From positions 169,001 to 233,000 of the forward strand of contig CAUYUJ010014261.1 of the NCBI GenBank assembly GCA_963575745.1: a stretch of 64,000 nt of DNA, read 5' to 3'. Source of the DNA: Prorocentrum cordatum (lineage: Eukaryota > Sar > Dinophyceae > Prorocentrales > Prorocentraceae). Shown here one piece after another: positions 7,979-16,991 of this stretch. A program made the position numbers and the translations under genes. The notes beneath the pieces are model-generated. The model saw only the letters and a list, made by a program, of their open reading frames with translations. It made no database searches and had not been told where the DNA came from. Every line of letters starts with the position of its first letter. Position 1 is the first letter of the stretch.

Positions 7979-10557
7979 TCACTGCCCGTCCGCCTTCTGG
8001 GTTCCCAGCCTGGTCATCCTGGAGGAGTGGCTGTCCATCAAGATGCCGATGCTGCTGGCCAGCGTGTCGAGCTGGGGGTTCAGAAGCGCGAGGCTGTCGA
8101 TGCCGTCGTTGTAGCGATCCTTGCCGAGCACGGCCCTCAGCTTCGCGAACTCCTGGCCCACGATGAGCTTAAGCGTATCGTCATTCATGATCACGGTCAT
8201 GACCTTTTCGAACTCCTGGTTCATCTTCGGGCATTCCGGATCCGTCTTGGCGAAAGCCCACGTGGCGACGGTCTTCGCGTTGTTGTTGATCATGGCGACG
8301 TTAGCGCTCAGCGAGCTGTAGCGCATCAGCGCCTTCCTAGCCGTCGCGGTCTTCTCTTTCTGGGCAGCCTTATTCTCGCTCTCCTGCGCTGCCCTCTTAG
8401 CCTCAGCGCGCTCCCTCGCCTGCCTCGCCCTTTTCTCCTTCGGCGTCTCCTCCTTCGGGGCCTCCTCTCCTCCTGTTGCCACCGCGCCCTCGCTGCCGCC
8501 ATCGCCGCCCGTCTTGCCGATGCCCTCCTTACTGCTGCCCGTCTTGTCGTCGCCCGTGTTTCCGCTGCCCGTCGTCGGCGGCGGCGGGTCCGACGGCGTT
8601 TTGCCAGTGATCCTCTTCCGCTTCTTATCGGCCTCTGCCGTCGCGGCCTCGGCCTCGGCCGTCTGCTCCAGCTCCTGCGCAGGGGGGGAGGGCGTGACGG
8701 ACGGGTCTCAGGAAGACGAAGTGGACGAGGAGGGGGATGGGGGCTCAGGAGGAGGGCTCAGGAGGAGGAGGAGCAGGAGGAGGAGGAGGAAGAGCCCCCC
8801 TCTCTCCGCGCCCTCTCTTCCCGCCCCTCCCTCCGAGGTTTCCGACGGCGTCGGAAACCTCGGCGGCCTTCTCCTCCTCCCCCTCCTCCTTTTCCTCTTC
8901 CTTTCATCCCTTTGGCTTCCCCCAGGATGGGGGGCGAGGGGAAGGAAGAAGCAAATGCAACAGCAAATGAGGAGGGGGAGGAGGGGGGGCATAAGCAGCC
9001 GGATGAGTGACGAAATTCACCCCGAATGTCCGCGATCTTCTTGTCGAGGACCCCCTTCGGGTTGTTCTCCCACTCCTGGTGCGTGGACCACGCCTGGGTG
9101 AAGGTGTTCATGAAACCCTTGGTTGTATGCAAATTGTGTTTGCTCCGCGATCGGGGCTGATCAATCCAGGGATTGATAAGGGTAGATCGAAGCCAATCAG
9201 TCAAGGAATCGAGGAGGAGGAAGAGCAGGAGGAGGAAGAGCAGGACCAGGGAAGAGGAAAGAGGAGGAGGAAGAGGAGGAGGAGGAGGAAGAGCAGGACC
9301 AGGGAGGAGGAGCGAGGAGTGAGGAGGAACGAGGAGTGAAGAGGAGCGAGGAGTGAGGAGCGACGATCAGTACAGGGACTAATCGGATCGAGTTGACCAA
9401 ATGATCTACTCTGCGCGATCGCCATGTGCGGCCAAGCGGGGCGCAGTCTCCAGATAAAGGCACCTCAATGATTCTGTGAGCGGGCAGTAGATTATCCACG
9501 GGGGGCCCATCTGCATGCACTTGCTGAAGTACTTGGATGCCTGGGCTGGGCATCCGCATCCTCCATCCCCTGCCGCACCCCGAAAGACCCCCATCTGTTC
9601 CACGGACATCCTCTCCCCCACTGCCACCCCCCCTAGCTCCTCCCTCTCCGTCCACTCCCATTCCCTCCCCCCATCCTCCTCTATAGGGACCCCGCGGGGG
9701 CAGGGGCCCGGATCCCGTCTAATCACGCCTGGCGCCCGAGATCGGGCCAGCGGGTTGAAACCAAGAGGGGGGAGTGCCCTGGCGTTTTGTTCCGAGCGGC
9801 CTGCATCCAGCCCAACTTTCCACCTCCTTCCTCCACTGCCACTCTCCCGAGCGGGCGGTAGATGCCCTTCACGAAATCCTGCTTCGCCTCCGTAATGACG
9901 AGGGAAGCCTTCTCCTCATGGGGGGGCGGCAGTGTGACTACCTACCAAACCACCCCAACCCAACCCGAAGACCCGAATTTGACCCGAATTCGGGTTGGGG
10001 GGGGTACGGGTTCCATGTGTTTTTTCGACGTTCCCCGACCCCCCCCCCACTGGAAATCGAGGATAAATTGAGGCCTTCGGGTTGGGTTGGGGTGGTTTGG
10101 TGGGTGGTGAGCAGTGGGGAGCGGGCGTCGTCGTCGTGGCCGTCATCGTCGTCGTCGTCGTCAACAGGGGATCTTAAATTTGACCCCGAGGATCCTTCGC
10201 AGTATCATATTCCTTTTTTGCCCACTCGGTGCGGAAAGCTGCTTTTTTACAGTTTTTTCCAACACCAGTAATCGCATCGTATTTGGCCTTCATCGCCGGA
10301 TCCTCTTCCGTGGCTCGTTGCCATCGCCCCGCCACTGATGAGACTCTCCCATCTGTTGAAACAAACCAGTTTCCGTTTTTGATTTCCTCCCAAAAAGCGA
10401 GCTCGGCCGAGACTGTCCCCTTGTTGCGGCCAGCACTCGCCTCGGCCTGGGTAGGGGCGGTGGTGTCGCCGGATGTCTTGGGAGCCGCGTGCAAGCCCCA
10501 GCGTGCTGGCTTGGTCAGGTGGCCGTCGGCGTCGACGTCTTTGAGCAAGCTCTGCAT
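7979..10557 (-). CDS. Five-exon dinoflagellate-type hypothetical protein
   Basis: Proposed exons are 10557-10195, 9914-9801, 9540-9451, 9117-9019 and 8674-7979, in phase throughout (453 residues). Introns use GA or GC donors with AG acceptors (for example CTG|GA...CCAAG|GG and CAG|GC...CCCAG|GC). Landmarks are FRTEWAKKEY, SLVITEAKQDFVKGIYRPLG, QASKYFSKCMQMGPPW, SLRCLYL, GFMNTFTQAWSTHQEW, an Ala/Lys/Glu-rich linker, and a C-terminal helical domain with ALMRYSSLSANVAMINN and TWAFAKTD. I recognise this order from a large dinoflagellate hypothetical family. Function is unknown. MITE B sits in the first intron and a 31-bp palindrome in the last. Exon edges are inferred from phase and family resemblance, not from RNA. 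Confidence 0.6.
8833..8863. repeat. 31-bp perfect hairpin in an intron
   Basis: 14-bp arms (8833-8846 and 8850-8863, CCGAGGTTTCCGAC and its complement) around a GGC loop, inside the last intron of the five-exon gene. Second copy at 51076-51106. Confidence 0.95.
9208..9365. repeat. Purine-rich GAGGAG/AGCAGGA repeat in an intron
   Basis: Imperfect GAGGAGGAAGAGCAGGA units and GAGGAGCGAGGAGTG units within the third intron. They have no coding value. Confidence 0.8.
9938..10107. mobile_element. MITE B, 170 bp, inverted relative to MITE A
   Basis: Same family as 3983-4147: ends CTACCTACCAAACCACC and, reversed, CCACCCACCAAACCACC, continuing CAACCCAACCCGAAG. Internal match TCGACGTTCCCCGACC. The 3-bp repeat TGA flanks both sides. 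It lies in the first intron of the five-exon gene. Confidence 0.87.
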
Positions 10558-10587
10558 TGTCGAAGTCAGATCAATATGTCCTGCAGA

Positions 10588-10690
10588 TCGTCGTCGTCGT
10601 CGTCGTCGTCGTCTTCGTCGTCGTCGTCCTCGTCATCGTCCTCGTCGTCGTCGTCTTCGTCGTCGTCGCCGTCGTCGTCGTCGTCCTCCC
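10588..10690. repeat. (GTC)n microsatellite
   Basis: About 100 bases of GTC with occasional TTC and CTC. It encodes poly-Ser, poly-Val or poly-Asp depending on frame. Second copy at 52831-52933. Confidence 0.95.
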
Positions 10691-10820
10691 CCCCGCGGGG
10701 ATGCAGGGGGGAGGAAGTATAAGGGGAGAGAGCTGGAGGAGGCAGGAGGAGCGGGAGTGGGAACACGAGGAGGGAGTGGAAAAGGCCAGGAGCAAGAGGA
10801 GCTGGAGTTAAGGGGGGCGT

Positions 10821-10952
10821 TCAACTGCCAGCTCCTTTCTCCGCCATCACATCTTTGATCTCCTGGCAGCCCCACGCGTTCCTCATGGCTGCGTCGATGC
10901 GCAGCTCGTCGATGCCGTCGAGCCTCTCCTGGATGCAATGCTTGATCGACTC
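10821..10952 (-). CDS. Short exon of a hypothetical protein
   Basis: Follows a pyrimidine-rich acceptor (CCCCCGTTGCAG) and encodes 43 residues from ESIKHCIQERLDGIDELR to a TGA. It could be a terminal exon, or it could splice at GT just before the stop into the gene at 7979-10557. It is not recognised. Second copy at 53064-53195. Confidence 0.35.
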   Translation of the reverse strand, partial: ESIKHCIQERLDGIDELRIDAAMRNAWGCQEIKDVMAEKGAGS

Positions 10953-11216
10953 CTGCAACGGGGGTGGATGGAGCAGCGGATGGGAGCTCGAGCGGACGAC
11001 ATGGAGGAATGACCGAGCGATCCAGACGGCGGCGCCCAACGACGCAGACGGGGGGCACGAGCGACTCGGACGAAGGCCTCTATGAAGCTTCCCCCGTGAG
11101 TCGATCGACACCCCCTGCCCGCGTCGTTGGATTGCGCCATCTGAGTCTCTCGCTCCCCCTCTCCGAAAGTAAGGAGCATACCAAGGGCCAATGCACACCG
11201 AGGGGGAGAGGGGTAC

Positions 11217-11411
11217 CTAGGCGTCTTCGATGCGAGTCCAGTGGTTGGCGACGCGTCTTTCAGACGGAGGCCCAGAGCTCTCGAACCCATCAGAGTCAAA
11301 CAATTCTCGAACCCTAAGTATCTCAGTCAGGCCACTCCCGCTGTCGTCGTCGTTGTGTTCCTCATCGCTCCTCCCTCGCTCATCTCCTCCTCCACGTCGT
11401 CGTCTTCCCAT
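11217..11411 (-). CDS. Possible short exon, hypothetical
   Basis: 64 codons. The second half (LTEILRVRELFDSDGFESS to NHWTRIEDA) has ordinary protein composition, while the first is Arg/Asp-rich over repeats. No domain was recognised and it may be spurious. Second copy at 53460-53654. Confidence 0.25.
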   Translation of the reverse strand: MGRRRRGGGDERGRSDEEHNDDDSGSGLTEILRVRELFDSDGFESSGPPSERRVANHWTRIEDA

Positions 11412-11681
11412 CCCCCTCGGTCCTCCCCCTCCTCATCATCATCATCCTCATCCCCGTCAATACGCCTCCTCCACCTCATACCTCTCCCCTCCTTACCGGA
11501 TGCCCAGCGGTGCCCGAAACATAGAGGTGCATGGAGGAGGAGGGGCGAGGGGAGGCTGGGGGAGTGAATAACGGGATAAATCATAACGATGATGATGATG
11601 ACGATGATGGTGTTTTTTCTCGTGGCCCCTGCTCTCAAGCGAGAGCTGAATCCCATCCATGGCGAGCGCGACGACCGAGGG

Positions 11682-12863
11682 CTACATGTCCCAGGGGTCC
11701 TCATCGATGGTTGGCAACCTGAACTTCACGGGGCCCTTGGGCATGTCGGCCACGATCACTGACTTGTCAACCTGGTCCGTCTCACCCGCGGCGGTGCCCT
11801 TGGCCCCGATGCTGCCCTGGCTCGCGTGCACGATCTTGCCGTTCGTCGCCGCGGAGTCCGTGGCCTTCGGCAGCGCCTTGGGCGTGGGCTCCTTCGGCAC
11901 GGTCGGCGTTGCTGGAGTGCTCGGCGCAGCCTTCGGCACCGCCTTCTCCAGGTCCTTGGGGCTCTCCTTGTCGATGTCCATGGCCACGGGCTCGGGAGTC
12001 GCTGGCTCTGGCTTCTTTCCCCCCTTGCCCTTCGCTTTCGCCTTGGCCTTCGTCTTCGCCTTGGCTTTCGGAGTCGGCTTGGTGTCCTCGCCTGCGTCTG
12101 CCGCCTCGTCCGTCTCTCCATCCTCGGCCTCGTCCTCAGCGGGCTTATCATCTCCGAACTCGGCCTCCTCCTCCTCGTCGGGCGGCTGCTTCTCGGACTG
12201 CTCAGCGCCCACGCCTTTGCCCGGATTGGCCGTCTCCCCTGACGCCTGCTTCTTGCCCTTGCCTTTGGCCGTGCCCTCCTTCTTGCGCGTGAGGAGCCAT
12301 TCGTTCTTCTCGGCCTCCGCCTTCGCCTTGTCGACCTCATTCTTGCAGAAGCGCTTCGCAAAGTCGATCATGAGCGCCTGAGCGGCCTGATCGTGCTTGG
12401 GGTCGTAGCCAATCAGCTGCATCCATTGAGACGAGCCGCACTTGGTCTGAATCCAATGGCCCCTGGACTTGTGGTTCACCTTGGCCACCCTCACCGTCTC
12501 CTCGCCCTTCTCCTTGGTCGTGCGGGTGCCCTCCCAGATCCCAAGGTCGACCCTCGTGGACTTCTCGTTGCTTACGTCGTCCTCGGGCGAGGTTCCAGGA
12601 ATTGCCCACTCCATGCCGTCGGGCCACGTAGCGATCAGGGTCGGCGCGTCGCCTTTCTTCTCCCCCCTGGCGTGTTCTGGCACCACCTCTCCCTCGCGGC
12701 ACCTCCAGGCAGCCTGTGCGGCGAGGAACTTCAGATGGGCTACTCCTATTGTGATCCCAGGCCCCCTCCCGAAATCCACTGCAAAATCTAATGCAATGGA
12801 AAATGCATTGGATTTTGACCCACCGGCTTTTTTAAGCTCGACCTCGCCGAGGTCTGAAAGCAT
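11682..12863 (-). CDS. Lys/Glu/Ala-rich hypothetical protein
   Basis: 393 codons. The N-terminal part encodes KSNAFSIALDFAVDFG from the foldback repeat at 12782-12817. A central stretch of ordinary composition (ATWPDGMEWAIPG, VDLGIWEGTRT, GHWIQTKCGSSQWMQLIGYD, MIDFAKRFCKNEVDKAKAEA) is followed by a long disordered tail of KAK, EE and PKA repeats. I recognise no family. The region before GVAHLKFLAAQ may be intron, since the foldback lies there. Second copy at 53925-55106 differs by two missense changes. Confidence 0.5.
   Translation of the reverse strand: MLSDLGEVELKKAGGSKSNAFSIALDFAVDFGRGPGITIGVAHLKFLAAQAAWRCREGEVVPEHARGEKKGDAPTLIATWPDGMEWAIPGTSPEDDVSNEKSTRVDLGIWEGTRTTKEKGEETVRVAKVNHKSRGHWIQTKCGSSQWMQLIGYDPKHDQAAQALMIDFAKRFCKNEVDKAKAEAEKNEWLLTRKKEGTAKGKGKKQASGETANPGKGVGAEQSEKQPPDEEEEAEFGDDKPAEDEAEDGETDEAADAGEDTKPTPKAKAKTKAKAKAKGKGGKKPEPATPEPVAMDIDKESPKDLEKAVPKAAPSTPATPTVPKEPTPKALPKATDSAATNGKIVHASQGSIGAKGTAAGETDQVDKSVIVADMPKGPVKFRLPTIDEDPWDM
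12782..12817. repeat. Foldback repeat, AAATCCAATGC family
   Basis: 14-bp inverted repeat with one mismatch (CAAAATCTAATGCA and TGCATTGGATTTTG) around an 8-base loop. It falls in the open frame at 11682-12863 and is read as nearly the same peptide as the one at 481-518. Second copy at 55025-55060. Confidence 0.9.
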
Positions 12864-12873
12864 ACAGAGTGCG

Positions 12874-13236
12874 TTAGAGGGCGGGGTGTTCAGGAAATGG
12901 AACCGTCATCGTAGGAGTCCATCCGAAGTTCCACCCGTCGCGGGTCTCCAAGATGTCGAGCTTGGAGGAGGTGCCCTTCTGCTTCTGCTTCTTGTTCGGG
13001 ATGGGCTCCGCCGCGGCCGCCGCAGCCGGATCGGCCGCGGCCTCCATCGGGCTGGAGGCGCTTGCTGCCGCTGGCCGCTTGAGAAGTGGGCCCTTCGACT
13101 TGCCGTTGCCCTGAGCCTCCTGCTGCGGCTCCTCCTCATCATCATCGTCACTTTCGTCGCCCACCTGGTCTCCAGGCTCGTCCTCGCCGTCGTCCTTGAA
13201 GACATCCGCCCACTTGACGGTCCTGGAAGAAAGCAA
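12874..13236 (-). CDS. Acidic exon with LKRPAAA motif, hypothetical
   Basis: 120 codons: TVKWADVFKDDGEDE, an Asp/Glu run, then LLKRPAAASA, a basic KKQKQKG patch and DILETRDGWNFGWTP. LKRPAAA-type basic motifs are common in dinoflagellate proteins. It lies 10 bases upstream of the next frame on the same strand and may be spliced to it. Second copy at 55117-55479. Confidence 0.45.
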   Translation of the reverse strand: MLSSRTVKWADVFKDDGEDEPGDQVGDESDDDDEEEPQQEAQGNGKSKGPLLKRPAAASASSPMEAAADPAAAAAAEPIPNKKQKQKGTSSKLDILETRDGWNFGWTPTMTVPFPEHPAL

Positions 13237-13523
13237 CGAGGACTCGTGGCACCAGTCCCCCCGACAGCGATTAGTTTCGACACTGCTTTCGTGGGGGAAC
13301 GAAGCACAAACTGCATCAACGTTTCACCCCCGAGGTCTTGGAGACCGCCTGCGAAACATGTCGCAGCATCGCTCTGATTTGCTTCGCCGTGTCACGCGAC
13401 CAGGCCCTGGCCCCCGACGCGACCAGGTGCCACGACTCCTCGTTGCGCATCGCGACCTTCAGGAGAGCATCCTGGGGGAGGCGGAAGGCCGATCGAAACA
13501 GCGGCCCCGAGCGGGGGGGAAAC

Positions 13524-13606
13524 TTAAGCCCCTGAAGGCCGAGCTCGGCCGAGCTCGTACGAGCTCGGCCGAGCTCGTGCGACGACGACGACGACGACGA
13601 CGACGA

Positions 13607-13642
<36 letters not shown>

Positions 13643-13913
13643 GGTGCATATGACCCCTGTCCTTCGCTGTGGACTGGCTCATGTATTTCTGCACGTCGCG
13701 CGTCTCGCGCAGGAGATCCTTGTTTTTGAGAATGAGGGCCTTCTGGACGGGGCACTCGGACACGTTCCCAACCGCGTAGTCTACCTTCTCCGCGGTCGTG
13801 ATGTGGAAGGCCCAAACTCGGGACAACTGCTTGACCAACTCCTGCGTCGACATACTGTTGTCGACGTCCTTCTTCGGGGCCATCCACGCTCGCCTATGGG
13901 CCGTGTTGGCCAA
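13524..13913 (-). CDS. Hypothetical exon with microsatellite-encoded tail
   Basis: The N-terminal 85 codons (STQELVKQLSRVWAFH, VDYAVGNVSECPVQKALIL) have ordinary composition. The rest is poly-Asp and poly-Val from the GAC/GTC repeat and palindromic GAGCTCGGCC units, so the true exon probably ends near KDRGHMHH. It is not recognised. Second copy at 55767-56156. Confidence 0.4.
13533..13642. repeat. Palindromic GAGCTCGGCC units and GAC/GTC hairpin repeat
   Basis: Tandem GCCGAGCTCG units, then (GAC)n directly followed by (GTC)n, which together can fold into a long hairpin. Second copy at 55776-55885. Confidence 0.9.
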
Positions 13914-13977
13914 TCAGAGGCCTTCACATGCAAGGCAAACTCGGTTCGGCCCCGCTCGAACCTAAATGATTACGGAA

Positions 13978-14221
13978 TGATGCGATGAGAGGGTCGGTGG
14001 AGGCGATGGTGGAGGGGGAGAACGGGGGGCAGTGGGAGCGCGGGAGTTGAGGCTCATCCCCAAGAATACTTGCATGGACATATGAGGAGGGGACCTGCAT
14101 GGGCGGGAGGGTGTATAGCAGCATCGTTGATGCATCCCGGATTGCCGGGTTCTCTCTGGTCATTCTCCTCCTCCTTCTCCTCCTCCTATTCCTCCTCCTC
14201 CTCCTGTGCAGGACCTGGGCC
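13978..14221. other. Short spacer, no gene seen
   Basis: Mixed sequence ending in a TCC/CTC-rich tract (14160-14210). Nothing supportable was found. Confidence 0.5.
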
Positions 14222-14353
14222 GCGCTGAGCCGTCTTTGGGGGGCGAGCTTGGCGCAAATCCAACGCAAAATCCAATGCAATTGAAAATGCATTGGAATTT
14301 CAAGCGCCGCGTTGGATTGCCGCCAAACCCGAACCCCAAGGACTGCCCAGCGC
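14222..14353. mobile_element. MITE-like foldback with long imperfect inverted ends
   Basis: The left end GCGCTGAGCCGTC...TTGGCG and the reversed right end GCGCTGGGCAGTC...TTGGCG match imperfectly over about 55 bp and run into AAATCCAACGC units. It is related in plan to 1396-1510. No clear target repeat. Second copy at 56465-56596. Confidence 0.65.
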
Positions 14354-14507
14354 GCAAGGAGGATAACAGCAATGAGAAAGGCAGGGGCGGGAGTGCTCCT
14401 CGAGCTCGTGGAAGATTTCCTGCGCCCTGCGCGAAGAAGGCCGGACCAGCTTCTCTGGCGTCGCTGGGTGATCCTCGGGGCGGGGGAGGCGAGACGGAGC
14501 GATTGCG

Positions 14508-14599
14508 ACGTCGACGACGACGTTGACGACGACGACTCCGACAGCTACGACGACGATCATCACGACGACGACGACGATAACGGCTACGACGACGACCTA

Positions 14600-14641
<42 letters not shown>

Positions 14642-14690
14642 ACTGGAGTGCTGTCCTCGTCGTCGTCGTCGTCGACGTCGAACGCGGAGG
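14508..14690. repeat. (GAC)n microsatellite
   Basis: GAC-rich tract, including about 50 uninterrupted bases at 14598-14641, followed by GTC units. The second copy (about 56751-56945) is 12 bases longer. Confidence 0.95.
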
Positions 14691-14866
14691 TCCAACCAGA
14701 AGCGAGGGACAACGTTGGCGACAAAGGCGGATACTCGATGAGGTTGAGGAGCGGGAGGACGAGCAGGAGCAGTAAGAGAAAGAGGAGGAGGACGAGGAGG
14801 AGGATAAGGAGGCGGTGAGGGAGGAGGATACGAGGAGCACGAAGAGGCGAGGAATGATGATGATGA

Positions 14867-15484
14867 CTAGGAGGTAGGAGGAGGAGGAGGAGCAGGGGGA
14901 AGACGCGGGACGAGGAGGAAGCGGAGGAGGAGGAGGAGGGAGGGGAGGAGTTGGACCCCCCCGCGGAAACTGCCCTGGATCGGGCGCGGCCCCCGGATCG
15001 AGAGCGGCCGCCCCCCGAGCACGTCCTCGACCCTCCTGGACTTGTGATCTCTCATGGAGGTCGCCACGGCCTGCGCGACCTGCTCTGCCTCCTCCTTCTC
15101 CGCCGCCGCCCTCTTCTCCTCCGCCTCCTTTGCGAGCCTGCGGCTCTCCTCCCAGCGCTGCGTCTCCTGGGCCGCATCCGCCGCGAGCTTGCGACTCTCC
15201 GCGAGCACGGACTCGTCGTCGGTGGGCTTCCTCGCCGCCTCCGCCTCCTCGAGCCTGCGCCTCTGGTCGGCGATCATCGCCTCTTTGGCAGCGTCGTCCA
15301 CTTCGATCGTCGGCGAGGCCTGCTCCGTTGGGATGTCCCCCTCATCCCCCTCCAGACTCAAGCGCCAGGCCGCTGCCGACGGCTGCCTGTCAGGAGGCAA
15401 CGTTTCGGGCTCCGAGTGGCCCTCCAACGTGTCGAGGTCGATCGCGCCCTGATCTCTACCACTGAACCGAGGGACGTGGGGCAT
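14867..15484 (-). CDS. Coiled-coil hypothetical protein
   Basis: 205 codons. The central region from KEAMIADQRRRLEEAEAARK through ESRRLAKEAEEKRAAAEKEE to VATSMRDHKSRRVEDV is a typical charged coiled coil. The C-terminal residues read into a CTC/GGA repeat and are doubtful. It overlaps the preceding frame by 29 bases in another frame, so either an intron or two separate genes must be assumed. Second copy at 57122-57739. Confidence 0.45.
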   Translation of the reverse strand: MPHVPRFSGRDQGAIDLDTLEGHSEPETLPPDRQPSAAAWRLSLEGDEGDIPTEQASPTIEVDDAAKEAMIADQRRRLEEAEAARKPTDDESVLAESRKLAADAAQETQRWEESRRLAKEAEEKRAAAEKEEAEQVAQAVATSMRDHKSRRVEDVLGGRPLSIRGPRPIQGSFRGGVQLLPSLLLLLRFLLVPRLPPAPPPPPTS

Positions 15485-15977
15485 ATTGGATCGGCAACGG
15501 CGTCGGTGGCTGGCTTAGCTCGCCCTGCGGAGCGCTGCTCTCGACCGTCTCGACGGAGTCACTCTTATGGCGGACGTGCCGCTCGGAATCCACGACGCCA
15601 TGGCCGCGCTTCCCTGTCTCCTGGGACTTATCGTCGAACTGCCGAGCGAGGCTGTCCAAGATCCATGACTCGGAGGGGCCACCACGCCCAGCTGGCTGAC
15701 TTGGCGGCTCGGGGTCCTCAGCTGCCTGGTGGGGCGGAGCTGGCTCACCATCGCTCTCGCCACCGCTTGGCGCCGCCGCGCCAGCAGACCGCGGCATGCT
15801 CGGATACTCGGCCGGATCCTCGGGCCACTGGGCGGCGATGGCCATGGACGCCTCCTGCGTCGCCGTCCCCGAGTCATCGGCCAGAGTGTGGACCGACATG
15901 GCCCCGCGAATCAGGCAACGTCCGACGGGAGTTTTCCAACAGAACTTCGGGATGTGCCCTGCGCTCACTTTAACCAT
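15456..15977 (-). CDS. Hypothetical protein starting at a spliced-leader relic
   Basis: The ATG at 15977-15975 lies one base after a degenerate spliced leader (15979-16000). The protein begins MVKVSAGHIPKFCWKTPVGR, followed by a Pro/Ser/Glu-rich disordered region and LDSLARQFDDKSQETG. No family was recognised. The frame also extends upstream through the relic to 16076, but the relic favours the internal ATG. Second copy at 57711-58232. Confidence 0.45.
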   Translation of the reverse strand: MVKVSAGHIPKFCWKTPVGRCLIRGAMSVHTLADDSGTATQEASMAIAAQWPEDPAEYPSMPRSAGAAAPSGGESDGEPAPPHQAAEDPEPPSQPAGRGGPSESWILDSLARQFDDKSQETGKRGHGVVDSERHVRHKSDSVETVESSAPQGELSQPPTPLPIQYAPRPSVQW

Positions 15978-15978
15978 T

Positions 15979-16000
15979 CTCCAGCCAAAACGGCTATAGA
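15979..16000 (-). other. Degenerate dinoflagellate spliced-leader relic
   Basis: Read on the minus strand this matches the 22-nt dinoflagellate spliced leader at 17 of 22 positions, including uninterrupted TAGCC and TTTTGGCT blocks and the final AG. An ATG follows after one base. Relic leaders arise when trans-spliced mRNA is reverse transcribed back into the genome. Second copy at 58234-58255. Confidence 0.5.
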
Positions 16001-16159
16001 GGGGGAGGAGGGAGGAAGGAGGGATGAGGAATCCAAATCGGGGGTTCGGGTTCACCGCACAAGCCCTGCACTGCACCCTCCGCCGGGTCCAGAGGACTGG
16101 ATTTCGGCGCGCCCCCCACGAAGATCGCCGAGGGAAATGTACCCCCCCCAGACGCAGAT

Positions 16160-16800
16160 GTCATGGATGGAGGACGGGCCCTTTTCAAAAGACGCTCTCC
16201 CACGAAATCCGCGGCCCTCGAGATGGCACCCGAGGCGTGTGAGTTCGTCTTTAGCTCCCAGGCGCGCGACGGGCTCCACTCGGGCGCAACGGGCGTATGT
16301 CCGCACCCCCGACAGCGGGGGCCCAGGCGCGCCAACCTATCCGTGGGTCGCGATCGTGGCCCCGAGGCTTGCGATTCCCGAAAAAAATGCCCCACGCGCA
16401 ATCCGCAAGCCCCTAAGGGGCCACCCATGCGCGTCTGTCTAAAATCCCGATCGGGCGTTTTGATGTTTGCCCCCACGCGAAATCCGCGAGCTCCGATGGG
16501 AGTTGTGAGTCACGGCGATCATGGTTCGAGGGCGGGTCCTTTTCAAAACGCGCTCTCAAACGAAATCCGCGGACTCGAATCTGGCCCCCGAGGCGCGTGA
16601 GTCCGCCTCTCCGCGCGGAGGGCTCCACTCGGGCCCTAGGCGCATGAGTCCGCGGGGCCCCCAGGCGCGCGGACATATCCGCGGGCCAAGATCGCGGCCC
16701 CGAGGCGTGCGAATCCCGAGAAAAGGCCCCCGATAAGGGAGGCAGCGTTTCGATTTTTGGCCCCGCGCGAAACCCGCGAGCTCTCATGGGAGCTGTGAGG
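16160..16800. repeat. Degenerate tandem repeat, about two units
   Basis: Blocks such as CTTTTCAAAA...CGCTCTC...CGAAATCCGCGG recur 358 bases apart (16181 and 16539), and the block GCGAAAYCCGCGAGCTC...ATGGGAGYTGTGAG recurs about 291 bases apart. GC-rich with no coding value. Second copy at 58415-59055. Confidence 0.7.
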
Positions 16801-16869
16801 CGTGCGAGTAGTCCGCCGCTTCCCGATCGGGGTGCCCTGGCGAAAGTGTGCGCGAATTCGTGTTCGACC

Positions 16870-16985
16870 ATGAAACAATGTTTCATTGTTGTGTGTTTTC
16901 TTGTTATCACAACTACAGACTCTATAAAATAGAATACTCTATTTTTTTGCTGCGTTCTCATTTCAACTCTATTTTATAGAGCTCT
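16870..16985. repeat. AT-rich hairpin cluster at retroelement boundary
   Basis: ATGAAAC-AAT-GTTTCAT (16870-16886), then CTCTATAAAATAGA near 16920 and CTCTATTTTATAGAG near 16967, which are near-palindromic and mutually inverted. This marks the sharp change from GC-rich flank to the retroelement block and may be its 3' end or terminator. Second copy at 59125-59240. Confidence 0.7.
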
Positions 16986-16991
16986 GGATCC

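Noticed and set aside
7481-9010. Plus-strand open frame of 509 codons
   Set aside because: Antisense to the last exon of the five-exon gene and to GC-rich repeats. Its composition is Arg/Leu-rich and no family is recognisable.
12469-13377. Plus-strand open frame of 302 codons
   Set aside because: Antisense shadow across two minus-strand frames and the spacer between them, with no domain.
14951-15973. Plus-strand open frame of 340 codons
   Set aside because: Mirror of the minus-strand coiled-coil and Pro-rich frames, Arg/Pro/Ala-biased as expected from GC-rich antisense.
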